A stretch of 64,000 nucleotides of DNA, taken from a virus. The notes beneath the pieces are model-generated. The model did not search any database, had not been told where the DNA came from, and saw only the letters and a program-made list of their open reading frames with translations. Positions 1 through 6,677 of this stretch are shown here, in pieces. The stretch lies in the IMG/VR virus record IMGVR_UViG_3300017917_002838, positions 40,556-104,555 of that record; one strand, given 5' to 3'. The first letter of the stretch is position 1. Each line of letters opens with the position of its first letter. The translations under genes were made by a program, and so were the position numbers.

Positions 1-158
1 CAAACTATTGCCCAACCAACTATTGTTCTGGCCATGCCAGTCAAAGTTAACCATGCTATAAAGAATCCAAGCAAAGTAAATGTTTGATTCATTATTTCAA
101 TGGTAGAATCCTTGACCCATGAAAGAAAACCTTTTATCATTTTCATTACTAGTTTCAT
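1..158 (-). CDS. Small membrane protein, C-terminus beyond the window (holin candidate)
   Basis: An ATG at 158 follows a strong AAGGAGG ribosome site (161-170) and its first base is shared with the upstream stop codon (TAATG). The visible 52 residues begin with a short basic N-terminus (MKLVMKMIKG) and contain a hydrophobic stretch at about residues 27-50 that could span a membrane. The reading frame runs off the window. A small membrane protein in the same end of the genome as the CHAP lysin could be a holin, but the sequence seen does not prove this. Confidence 0.55.
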   Translation of the reverse strand, partial: MKLVMKMIKGFLSWVKDSTIEIMNQTFTLLGFFIAWLTLTGMARTIVGWAIV

Positions 159-2617
159 TAGATCCTCCTTGCTGACAATATGTTTGCTACTGCATTCATT
201 ACCTGAGATACAATAATCACAGGAATAATTACTTCTTGTGCTTTTTCTCTTTGATCGTCTGTCATGTCTGAACCGAGACTTGCCAATGCCTCTCCTGGAT
301 TAGACAATAGATCTCCTGCAAAATTTGCTAATTCTGTAAAACTTTCTGCTGCTCCAGCAAAAGCTGCTCCGGGATCAGTAAATACTTCTGCAATTGCTGT
401 TGCTACTTGCTCCGCTTGTATTTCAGTCGCAACATCAGCAAGTGTATATGGCATAGGGGCATTTTGATTTGCCTCCGCTCTCTGGCTAAATTGTTCTACA
501 GCTTGCGCTATAACTTCATCTGTTTTAATTAATTCAGCCAATTGTTTTATTTCTGATTCAGATAAATTTGTTGATTTTATTACATCCATTAAATTTTCAG
601 TTTCTTTTTCAGAAAGACCACTATCTTCTAATATATTTGCTATAATTAATTCATCTTTAGAAAGGTTGTCATTTGGAAGAGTTTTTTCCTCGTCATCAAT
701 TATGGTCTCTTCAGGACTTGGAGAGTCTATATTTTCTTCAACGGGATCTTCTTGCACAGGAGTCTGGTCTTCAATCGAATCTTCTTCTGCTGGAACAGGT
801 TCTGGATTTGATTCATTATCGTCTACGGGATTCTGTTCATCAACTGGAGTTTGATCAATTGGTTCAGTTGGTTCAACAGGAACTTCTGAATCCGGATTTG
901 GATTTGGATCTGGTTCCGGCTCTTCAGTGGGCTCGACAACAGGATCGGGATTTGGAATTACTGGTGGAGGACTTGGTATCACAACAGGAGGTTCTGGTGC
1001 GGGAGGAGGAGCAGGTGGAACATATGGTTCCGGTGCAGGAGTTGGGGTCGGAGTTGGCTCGACAGGTGCGGGAGAAGTTGGAGTGGGCGAAGGCTCCGTG
1101 GGAGTTGGAGATGGACTCTGGGTGGGTTCTGGACTCTGGGTGGGCTCAGGACTTGGGGAAGGTGGAGGAGTAGGAGCATCTTTATAGGTAACAGAAACTA
1201 TAAGAACTTTTACAACTCCTGGTACTGGATCTCCAAAAATAGTATTCGTGGCTGATAGGTTTGCGCTAGACATATTTGTAAATTGTTGAGTTAATTGCGA
1301 TGAAACATTTGATCCAAAATTTCCATCATTTGGATCTCCATACCAAGCATTTATTGAATTTATTACTTTGTTTTCTGGAGCAGTAATTGTTAGCGTATCA
1401 TTTTCATTAATTGTATATTGTGGAGTAAAGGGAAGTGGTGCTGGAACATATACTGGTGTAACATTTATAGAAGCATATAGATTAACTTCTCCGCTCCAGT
1501 TAGCAACCTTTATTTCATATTGACATCCATTTTGCAGATTATTTATTACAAATGACGTTGGGTGCCCATCCGTATTTAAAGTTTGTCCCGCATAAGAATT
1601 TGAACATCCTTGAGGAGCATTTACCTGATAAAACCAAGTATTTGCATTTGGGTGAGACGCAGATATTGTTGCTGACTCGTTTCCTGCTAAAGCAGATATT
1701 GTAGGCGCAATATCTGGTATATATGTAGAAACTATATTTGAGTCCGGAGAATAAACACTAAGACTATCGTTATCAGCTCTTATCTTAAACTGATATTGTT
1801 TTCCTCTACCATCTTGTGCAATTGTTGTGTATGGAATTGATATTGATGTATTTAATGCAGTTGGACTTCCAACATTACCAGTTGCTATACCCCAACCATT
1901 TGTTGTAAAGTTTGATGTAGACCAACTTATAGCATATCTTTCTACTGCAGTATTAGCTTCAGTTGGAGATGGAGCAGTCCATGATAATGTTACATTAGTT
2001 CCATCATGTGTTGCAGTTAATACACTTGGTGCATTTAATGATGGGGTTGGTGGAGGTGGAGCTACCTCTGTTGAAAAAGCAGAATTTGGAACTATTACAA
2101 TTGAAGAATTTGGAAGTTGCCAAAATAATCTTGCTGTTGCACCTCCGCCAGTTTCATGATGAAGAATTTCTATTGTATATGATTGTCCTGCAACCATGTT
2201 AATCGATCCGGCTGAATTATAAAATCTTGGACCTTGTTCTACCCAGTTATATATAACATTAGTATTATTTATTCTTAATATAAAACCATCATCGCTGGAG
2301 TTTCTAAATATAATATTACCAGTAACTGGTGAAACTATTGTGCCAATCCAAAGATTTGTAAAAAAATCTGGTTGACTGGGCAAGCATTGTGTTGCTCCGC
2401 CACCCCAATTATAATCTAAGTTTGAAGAAATACCACAATTTGTTGTAAAATTTGAAGGATCGAATGTTATTTGGGTATTTGGGGTGCTTGTTTGTTCTGC
2501 TTTTGAATACCAGCTAAGACCGGATGTAGGAATTCCGCTGGCAGATTCGGCAAAGCCGAAGAAGGATGACCCTATAATCATCCCTAATGCGCCTAAAATT
2601 CTTAACCATTTGCCCAA
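158..2617 (-). CDS. Secreted or virion PA14 / fibronectin III / proline-rich protein
   Basis: The 819-residue protein starts at a TTG with GGAG upstream. A hydrophobic N-terminus (about residues 5-24, ending near ESASG) looks like a signal peptide. Residues about 35-185 match the PA14 fold pattern, with the SSDDGFILRINN segment and a final ARLFWQLP strand; PA14 domains often bind glycans. One clear fibronectin III domain (about 195-300) and a probable second (300-390) follow. Residues about 480-640 are a Pro/Glu/Thr/Ser linker of PTPTP and EPTEEP type, and the C-terminus is helical. It may be exported to the cell surface or be a virion adhesin. A TGGTATAAT promoter lies upstream at 2661-2669. 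Confidence 0.75.
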   Translation of the reverse strand: MGKWLRILGALGMIIGSSFFGFAESASGIPTSGLSWYSKAEQTSTPNTQITFDPSNFTTNCGISSNLDYNWGGGATQCLPSQPDFFTNLWIGTIVSPVTGNIIFRNSSDDGFILRINNTNVIYNWVEQGPRFYNSAGSINMVAGQSYTIEILHHETGGGATARLFWQLPNSSIVIVPNSAFSTEVAPPPPTPSLNAPSVLTATHDGTNVTLSWTAPSPTEANTAVERYAISWSTSNFTTNGWGIATGNVGSPTALNTSISIPYTTIAQDGRGKQYQFKIRADNDSLSVYSPDSNIVSTYIPDIAPTISALAGNESATISASHPNANTWFYQVNAPQGCSNSYAGQTLNTDGHPTSFVINNLQNGCQYEIKVANWSGEVNLYASINVTPVYVPAPLPFTPQYTINENDTLTITAPENKVINSINAWYGDPNDGNFGSNVSSQLTQQFTNMSSANLSATNTIFGDPVPGVVKVLIVSVTYKDAPTPPPSPSPEPTQSPEPTQSPSPTPTEPSPTPTSPAPVEPTPTPTPAPEPYVPPAPPPAPEPPVVIPSPPPVIPNPDPVVEPTEEPEPDPNPNPDSEVPVEPTEPIDQTPVDEQNPVDDNESNPEPVPAEEDSIEDQTPVQEDPVEENIDSPSPEETIIDDEEKTLPNDNLSKDELIIANILEDSGLSEKETENLMDVIKSTNLSESEIKQLAELIKTDEVIAQAVEQFSQRAEANQNAPMPYTLADVATEIQAEQVATAIAEVFTDPGAAFAGAAESFTELANFAGDLLSNPGEALASLGSDMTDDQREKAQEVIIPVIIVSQVMNAVANILSARRI

Positions 2618-2660
2618 TTAAGACTACTCCAAGTATGAGTTTTGTACCCATACACTAAAG

Positions 2661-2669
2661 ATTATACCA
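2661..2669 (-). promoter_or_regulatory. Extended -10 promoter for the PA14 gene
   Basis: Read on the minus strand the box is TGGTATAAT, a perfect extended -10. The predicted transcript starts near 2654, giving a leader of about 37 bases. Upstream, 2679-2701 holds two palindromes, TAGTTTAAACTA and TAGTTAACTA, that could be operators. No good -35 is seen. Confidence 0.55.
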
Positions 2670-2698
2670 TCTTAACTAGTTTAAACTATTTTAGTTAA

Positions 2699-2881
2699 CT
2701 ACTTTTTATTATCTGTTTTATAAAATCCTGGACCTTTAAACTGGACGCCAATAGATTTATATGATCTAATCATTTTATATCCGCATTTTTCACATAAAGG
2801 AAAAACTTCTTCATCAGATATTTTTCTTTCAATTTCTTTATATTCATCACAATTCATGCAAGTATATTCATATCTTGGCAT
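2699..2881 (-). CDS. FmdB-type zinc ribbon protein
   Basis: This 60-residue protein opens with MPRYEYTCMNCDEY, the characteristic start of FmdB-family zinc ribbons, and carries two CxxC pairs (CMNC near residue 8, CEKCG near residue 30) that would bind one zinc. Family members are small and of unclear role, often suggested to be regulatory. The gene stands between the terminator at 2902-2926 and the promoter of the PA14 gene. Family assignment is firm; function is not. Confidence 0.8.
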   Translation of the reverse strand: MPRYEYTCMNCDEYKEIERKISDEEVFPLCEKCGYKMIRSYKSIGVQFKGPGFYKTDNKK

Positions 2882-2901
2882 ACTTTATCCTATAAATAAA
2901 A

Positions 2902-2926
2902 ATGGGGGCAGTTTACCTGCCCCCAT
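2902..2926 (-). terminator. Rho-independent terminator after the secreted coiled-coil gene
   Basis: A 10-bp stem (ATGGGGGCAG with CTGCCCCCAT) and a 5-base loop. On the minus strand it is followed by TTTTTATTT. It lies 12 bases after the stop of the gene at 2938-3951. Confidence 0.9.
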
Positions 2927-2937
2927 AGTTTATCGCT

Positions 2938-3951
2938 TTACTTTTTGATTTTCTTTAGGAGAGCTGCATACTTCTTTTGCAAAGCTGTTAAATCAGCCTT
3001 GGCTTTTGCTAACTCTGCTTCTAGTGTTGCTTTTGTATTTGCAGCGGTCTTTTGTACAAGATCTACTGTTCCTAGAGCTTGTGCTAAATCTGCTTTTGTT
3101 TTAGCATGTGCAACTTTTTCAGCAGCAAGTTCTTCGGCAGCCTTAGCAGCCACCGCTTTAAGATTTGTTACTTCAGAAGCTAAATCTGATACAGTAACAA
3201 ACTTTACTGTTGATTTCTTTGCTGCATCTAGTCCATCTACATCAGTAACTGCTCCTGGAAGAGCAATGCTTACAGCAGCCTGTCCAGCAGTTGCAGCATA
3301 CTTTGTGCTGAATTTTGAAAGACCAGTTGTTGCATCTGATGCTGTGGCAGCAACTTCAATTGTTGCTCCAATAACAGTAACAGCTGGTGTTACTCCACCA
3401 ACTACGTTACCAAAAATATCAGTTACCTTTACTGTATTTTCTACAATACTTGCAGTGCTTACATCAGACTTAACTGTAGCATCAATATTATATGCTCCAC
3501 CTGCTGTACCTTTCACATAATATGTAAGTGTATTTGAACCATTAACAATTGTTACAGTTCCAACTTCAGTTGTTGTTGTATAAACAAAAAACTCTGCCGT
3601 ATTTCCTGTACCAACATTAATTGTTAGGCTGGCAGCACCAGACTTTGAGGTTACTGGTGTTGTTGAAGTATGAAGAGCAGAAACTACAAAAGCTTTTGCT
3701 GTAGTAACAGCAACGCTGGTTCCTGGAACAATGTTTGATAGAGCAAACCTTACTGCATCTGTTGCTTCTACCTTATTGTCTGCAGGAACTGCTGCAATTG
3801 CAGCTCCAGCAATTGTATTTGCATCTGTGTCAGCAACTGAATTTACAGTAACCACAACAGTTGGAAGATTTGCATGTGCCGGAGCAACTGCAATTAAAGA
3901 GCCTAAAATTGCCAAAGGCAATGCTAGAGCAATGTTCTTAACTTTTTTCAT
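2938..3951 (-). CDS. Secreted surface-type protein with Ig-like middle and coiled-coil tail
   Basis: The protein has 337 residues. Residues 1-27 (MKKVKNIALALPLAILG..., then APAHA) are a textbook signal peptide with an AHA cleavage site. The middle (about 28-245) is rich in Thr, Val and Ala with a repeated strand pattern, like invasin or Ig-like domains. The last 85 residues are an Ala/Lys/Glu heptad coiled coil ending KYAALLKKIKK. It resembles bacterial cell-surface or S-layer-associated proteins more than virion parts. The gene is preceded by AGGAG and followed by a strong terminator. A role in altering the host envelope is inferred, not shown. Confidence 0.7.
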   Translation of the reverse strand: MKKVKNIALALPLAILGSLIAVAPAHANLPTVVVTVNSVADTDANTIAGAAIAAVPADNKVEATDAVRFALSNIVPGTSVAVTTAKAFVVSALHTSTTPVTSKSGAASLTINVGTGNTAEFFVYTTTTEVGTVTIVNGSNTLTYYVKGTAGGAYNIDATVKSDVSTASIVENTVKVTDIFGNVVGGVTPAVTVIGATIEVAATASDATTGLSKFSTKYAATAGQAAVSIALPGAVTDVDGLDAAKKSTVKFVTVSDLASEVTNLKAVAAKAAEELAAEKVAHAKTKADLAQALGTVDLVQKTAANTKATLEAELAKAKADLTALQKKYAALLKKIKK

Positions 3952-3958
3952 TTATCTC

Positions 3959-4408
3959 CTAATTAATTTCTTTCAATGAATTGATTGTAATTACCCTTGG
4001 CTTTTTATCTTCTGGGATTTCTTTTACAATCTTAATAGAAAGTATACCATTCTCCATGTCTGCAGATACTACCTTGCAATGTTCTGCTAGAGCAAAGACT
4101 CTTGTAAACTTTCGTTTTGCAATACCGTGATGAACATAAGTTTCTTCTGTACTTTCTTGTCCACCCTCGATCTTGAGATTTCCATTCTCTTCTACCACTA
4201 CGATGTCATCCTTAGAAAATCCTGCGAGAGCCATGTCAATAACATGTGTATCGTCAGAAATTTTTCTGATGTTATATGGTGGGAAGGTCCCAGAATTAAT
4301 ATGTTTTACGTTTTCTAGTCTTGGCCATAGGTCATTGAATCCAATAAAAAATGGATCAGACCAAAAATTAGATGGCAATAGGGAATTGAATTTATCGTAT
4401 GTAATCAT
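3959..4408 (-). CDS. Small heat shock protein (Hsp20 / alpha-crystallin)
   Basis: The 149-residue chaperone has a short variable N-terminus with FWSDPFFIGFNDLW. An alpha-crystallin domain occupies about residues 45-138, including DDTHVIDMALAGFSKDDI, the ENGNLKIEG strand and MENGILSIKI, with an IPE-type C-terminal segment. Such proteins bind unfolding polypeptides without ATP. Length matches the family. It lies between the CHAP lysin and the secreted gene. A TGATATAAT box at 4466-4474 and a hairpin in the predicted leader (4430-4466) precede it, and AAAAGGAG sits before the ATG. Confidence 0.9.
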   Translation of the reverse strand: MITYDKFNSLLPSNFWSDPFFIGFNDLWPRLENVKHINSGTFPPYNIRKISDDTHVIDMALAGFSKDDIVVVEENGNLKIEGGQESTEETYVHHGIAKRKFTRVFALAEHCKVVSADMENGILSIKIVKEIPEDKKPRVITINSLKEIN

Positions 4409-4429
4409 TTATTTCTCCTTTTAAGCGAG

Positions 4430-4466
4430 TATAGTTGATACCCCCATTAGGCGGGTACCAACTATA
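4430..4466 (-). repeat. Inverted repeat in the leader of the Hsp20 gene
   Basis: The arms TATAGTTG and CAACTATA continue, after one mismatch, as TACCC and GGGTA around a 9-base loop. It begins at the -10 box and covers the predicted start of transcription, so it could be an operator, a leader hairpin, or a weak terminator for the lysin gene. The Shine-Dalgarno sequence lies outside it. Confidence 0.55.
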
Positions 4467-4474
4467 TTATATCA
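4466..4474 (-). promoter_or_regulatory. Extended -10 promoter for the Hsp20 gene
   Basis: TGATATAAT on the minus strand, between the lysin stop and the Hsp20 start. No convincing -35 is present, which is tolerated by extended -10 promoters. Transcription would start near 4459. Confidence 0.45.
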
Positions 4475-4478
4475 AATG

Positions 4479-5087
4479 TTACTTCTTTTTAGTAGCTGGC
4501 TTTTTAGCTGCTGGCTTTGCTGCTGGCTTTGCAGCAGCTTTTGTAGTAACTTCTTTCTTCTTTACTGGTGTACCAAATGCTGGTCTTCCAAATCCTACAA
4601 TTGCTACTGGCTTGCTAGGCATAACCTTAGAGCCGTTCTTTTTCTTGTAGGCACGACGTTGAAGGCAAACTTCTCCGCCGTTTCTTTGATCTCCAGCCTT
4701 AGCTTTTGTTGTATTTCCTTCAATTACCATAACGGTTCCGTCCCCGTTATCCTTTACAACAATTCCAACGTGAGAAATTCTATCTACGCCGTCTGCTGGA
4801 AAGTCAAAGTAGGCAATATCTCCTGGCTGTGGACTCGCTTCTTCCGCCTTTTGCCAGGTTCCGGCTTTCATAAATGCTTGTGCTCCAGCTGGGGTATACA
4901 CCGTATTTGGCATCTTTACCTGAGCCTCATTAGCACACCACATAACAAAACTTCCACACCATGGTTGGAAATTTGAACCGGTAAATGCACCATATTTTGT
5001 TTCGTTATCTTTAGGACCTTCAATAGTTCCTTCTTCTGCAAGCGCAACTTCTACTAGTCGTGCTGCCGAACCTTGTACTGCTGCCAT
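4479..5087 (-). CDS. CHAP-domain cell wall hydrolase (endolysin) with basic tail
   Basis: The 202-residue protein has a CHAP amidase/peptidase domain over about residues 8-155. The catalytic Cys is in QPWCGSFVMW (about residue 44), and the His is in RISHVGIV (about residue 106) followed by the VIEGNT strand. CHAP enzymes cut peptidoglycan peptides or amide bonds. There is no signal peptide. The last 30 residues are a Lys/Ala/Pro-rich histone-like tail (KPAAKPAAKK type) in place of a usual cell-wall-binding domain. It may bind acidic wall polymers or DNA. Likely the phage lysin, although a virion-carried hydrolase is possible. Confidence 0.85.
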   Translation of the reverse strand: MAAVQGSAARLVEVALAEEGTIEGPKDNETKYGAFTGSNFQPWCGSFVMWCANEAQVKMPNTVYTPAGAQAFMKAGTWQKAEEASPQPGDIAYFDFPADGVDRISHVGIVVKDNGDGTVMVIEGNTTKAKAGDQRNGGEVCLQRRAYKKKNGSKVMPSKPVAIVGFGRPAFGTPVKKKEVTTKAAAKPAAKPAAKKPATKKK

Positions 5088-5095
5088 TATTCTCC

Positions 5096-5554
5096 TTAGT
5101 TACCGTTGATCATAGTCGTTAGAGATGAAGTCATTTTCCATCTCCACTTTTCGTGAGCAGTTATTCTATCTGCAAAAAAATTTGCAACGCCTTGCTCTTG
5201 AGCATCATTTGCAAGAATAAATGCTTGCTTTAGGTCGTTAATAATAATGTCGTTAGAAACAACCAAAGATCTTAACATTTCGATTGGATTATTATCATTC
5301 ATCGAAAGATCGTATTTTATAGTTGCTGTTCCGGAAATTTTATTGACATCAAACTCTGCAAATTGTCTGAATATTCTAATCCATTCAGCGTATTGATCTA
5401 TAGAATCCCACGCATCATTATAAATATCCGAGAACATTTCATGGAATTGATCAAATAAAATTCCTTCTACATTCCAATGATATCCGTGAGCTTTTGTATA
5501 ATAGACAAATACATTTGCTTGTAAAAGTCTTAATTGTTGCAATAAAGCTTCCAT
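5096..5554 (-). CDS. Dps / ferritin-like protein
   Basis: This 152-residue four-helix protein carries the Dps ferroxidase signature in helix A (KAHGYHWNVEG, with H about 24 and 26) and helix B (FHEMFSDIYNDAWDSIDQYAEWIR). Dps proteins form 12-mers that store iron, remove peroxide and may coat DNA. Length is typical. The lysin gene follows after 8 bases. A TGGTATACT box at 5582-5590 lies between it and the tRNAs. In a phage it could protect packaged or replicating DNA from oxidation; that role is inferred. Confidence 0.88.
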   Translation of the reverse strand: MEALLQQLRLLQANVFVYYTKAHGYHWNVEGILFDQFHEMFSDIYNDAWDSIDQYAEWIRIFRQFAEFDVNKISGTATIKYDLSMNDNNPIEMLRSLVVSNDIIINDLKQAFILANDAQEQGVANFFADRITAHEKWRWKMTSSLTTMINGN

Positions 5555-5581
5555 TATTAACTCCTAATTAATTTATTATCA

Positions 5582-5590
5582 AGTATACCA
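5582..5590 (-). promoter_or_regulatory. Extended -10 promoter for Dps
   Basis: TGGTATACT on the minus strand, nine bases beyond the 3' end of the tRNA-Arg gene. The predicted start near 5575 leaves a leader with AGGAG before the Dps ATG. The -35 would fall in the tRNA and is not clear. Confidence 0.5.
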
Positions 5591-5598
5591 TTTGCTTG

Positions 5599-5671
5599 CG
5601 CCCTAGGCAAGATTCGAACTTGCGACCAACGGATTAGAAGTCCGCTACTCTATCCACTGAGCTACTAAGGC
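5599..5671 (-). tRNA. tRNA-Arg (anticodon TCT)
   Basis: A 73-base cloverleaf. The acceptor arms GCCTTAG and CTAGGGC pair in all 7 positions with one wobble, the T-loop is TTCGAAT, and the anticodon loop is CTTCTAA. It reads AGA, a codon favoured in this AT-rich genome. No CCA is encoded. Confidence 0.93.
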
Positions 5672-5672
5672 G

Positions 5673-5745
5673 TACTTCCAACGGGGTTCGAACCCGCGTT
5701 ACCGCCGTGAAAGGGCGGCGTCCTAGGCCACTAGACGATGGAAGC
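5673..5745 (-). tRNA. tRNA-Glu (anticodon TTC)
   Basis: A 73-base cloverleaf with acceptor arms GCTTCCA and TGGAAGT, T-loop TTCGAAC and anticodon loop CTTTCAC. It reads GAA. No CCA is encoded. One base separates it from each neighbouring tRNA. Confidence 0.93.
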
Positions 5746-5746
5746 G

Positions 5747-5820
5747 TGGGGCGTGTAGGGCTCGAACCTACGACTACCGGATTATGAGTCCGGGGCTCTA
5801 ACCAACTGAGCTAACGCCCC
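5747..5820 (-). tRNA. tRNA-Met (anticodon CAT, elongator type; Ile2 not excluded)
   Basis: A 74-base cloverleaf with fully paired acceptor arms GGGGCGT and ACGCCCC, T-loop TTCGAGC and anticodon loop CTCATAA. The paired 1-72 position and the absence of three G-C pairs next to the anticodon argue against an initiator. A lysidine-modified tRNA-Ile reading AUA cannot be separated by eye. Confidence 0.9.
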
Positions 5821-5826
5821 CAACAA

Positions 5827-5854
5827 CAAAGGCTATCATTTCTGATAGCCTTTG
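5827..5854 (-). terminator. Strong hairpin upstream of the tRNA array
   Basis: An 11-bp stem, CAAAGGCTATC with GATAGCCTTTG, around a 6-base loop. On the minus strand it is followed by TTGTTGTTG, a poor U-tract. It may end the candidate RNA at 5855-5919 or mark a processing site before the tRNAs. Confidence 0.6.
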
Positions 5855-5919
5855 TCTATAACTATAACATCCCAAGGTAGCGAGCCCGAATGTAGTAGGT
5901 GTTTTGGGGACCCTACTAC
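5827..5919 (-). ncRNA. Candidate structured non-coding RNA with pseudoknot
   Basis: On the minus strand an 8-bp hairpin (GTAGTAGG at 5912-5919 with CCTACTAC at 5892-5899) has a 12-base loop containing CCCAA. That loop can pair with TTGGG at 5871-5875, which makes an H-type pseudoknot. A -10-like box (TATACT, 5924-5929) lies just upstream, placing transcription start at about the first stem base, and a strong hairpin ends the segment. No reading frame is visible. It could be a small RNA or a leader controlling the tRNA array. No known family was recognised. Confidence 0.5.
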
Positions 5920-5923
5920 TTAA

Positions 5924-5934
5924 AGTATATTACA
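5924..5934 (-). promoter_or_regulatory. Possible promoter for the candidate RNA and tRNA array
   Basis: The minus strand reads TGTAATATACT, a TATACT -10 with TG farther upstream than usual. No recognisable -35 was found. The predicted transcription start falls at the base of the pseudoknot hairpin. Confidence 0.4.
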
Positions 5935-5947
5935 TAAATATTCTAAA

Positions 5948-6109
5948 TTATTTAGTTTTATTGTTTTTTTCTTCTGAAGCATATAAAGCTTTTAAATGCG
6001 CTATAGCTGCACTTCTAGTTGGGTGACATCCGACAAGCTTGCCGTCTCCCTCTTTAACTACAGCATATCCGCTGCATCCTGCAGCATTTTGTTTGATTTG
6101 CCAAGGCAT
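5948..6109 (-). CDS. Small conserved-type phage protein (53 aa)
   Basis: An ATG at 6109 with AAGGAG upstream opens a 53-residue frame that begins MPWQIKQNAAGCSGYAVVK and continues GCHPTRSAAIAHLKALYASE. The pattern of a short strand pair, a GCH turn and then an Ala-rich helix recurs in actinophage proteins next to capsid or protease genes, where its function is unknown. The gene lies between the terminase-side genes and the candidate RNA. Confidence 0.7.
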   Translation of the reverse strand: MPWQIKQNAAGCSGYAVVKEGDGKLVGCHPTRSAAIAHLKALYASEEKNNKTK

Positions 6110-6118
6110 TTTTTCTCC

Positions 6119-6448
6119 TTAATTATTTGGTAATTCTTTAGAGTCCATAGGAATTATTCCATACTCTCTAGCAACATTTAGACCTTCCTGTGTCATTCTA
6201 AAAGATGCCTCTAGATTTTCATCATATTCTATTTCTACATAACCTTCTTCATACAAGTTTTGTAGAACATTGTCTATGTGATCCATATGTGCACTCCACA
6301 ATTCTGGGGCCACATCCTTTGCTTTATTTGTTATTCCATAAATAAATTGACCATCATCATCAATTCCACTAAGCTCTATGGCACCTATTTCAATATAGTG
6401 ATTTAATCTTTCATATTCATATTCATCGCCAAGATCTTCATCAAACAT
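6119..6448 (-). CDS. Hypothetical acidic protein, winged-helix-like C-terminus
   Basis: A 109-residue acidic protein. The segment HIDNVLQNLYEEGYVEIEYDENLEASFRMTQEG looks like the helix and wing of a winged-helix domain, followed by a LNVAREYGI helix. No family is recognised. The frame overlaps the gene upstream by 8 bases and lies downstream of the terminase in the same operon, so a DNA-binding or packaging accessory role is possible but unproven. Confidence 0.7.
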   Translation of the reverse strand: MFDEDLGDEYEYERLNHYIEIGAIELSGIDDDGQFIYGITNKAKDVAPELWSAHMDHIDNVLQNLYEEGYVEIEYDENLEASFRMTQEGLNVAREYGIIPMDSKELPNN

Positions 6449-6677
6449 TTTCTCTCATCGCTTCCTCTACTATTTGTTGAACAAACTCAGAAAAGTGTTT
6501 TCTGATGCTTCCGGCTGGTCTGCCATTTAACTCTTTCCATAATCTAGTATACTCTATTACGTTTGCATATGTAGTTGGGCATAGCATAATTTCATTATAT
6601 TGTCTTAAAACGGTAGGAAGCGGGACGTGTTTACCACAACATTTACATTCTTTTGCAAGTATTTGATATTTATTCAT
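6441..6677 (-). CDS. Hypothetical protein with zinc-knuckle start
   Basis: A 78-residue protein with a CKCCGKHVPLP motif near residues 11-21 that could bind zinc together with a Cys farther on. The rest is a basic helical domain (RLWKELNGRPAGSIRKHFSEFV). Start and stop overlap both neighbours (ATGA with the terminase stop), so translation is coupled. Position directly after the large terminase suggests a packaging or nuclease helper; no family is recognised. Confidence 0.7.
   Translation of the reverse strand: MNKYQILAKECKCCGKHVPLPTVLRQYNEIMLCPTTYANVIEYTRLWKELNGRPAGSIRKHFSEFVQQIVEEAMRENV

Noticed and set aside
673-1187. Plus-strand open frames opposite the proline-rich region of the PA14 gene
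   Set aside because: They are antisense images of a low-complexity Pro/Glu/Thr region and have no ribosome site or domain. All other genes are on the minus strand.
2945-3979. Plus-strand open frames opposite the secreted coiled-coil gene
   Set aside because: They mirror the Ala/Lys-rich coding bias of the minus-strand gene. The minus gene has a signal peptide, ribosome site and terminator; the plus frames have none.
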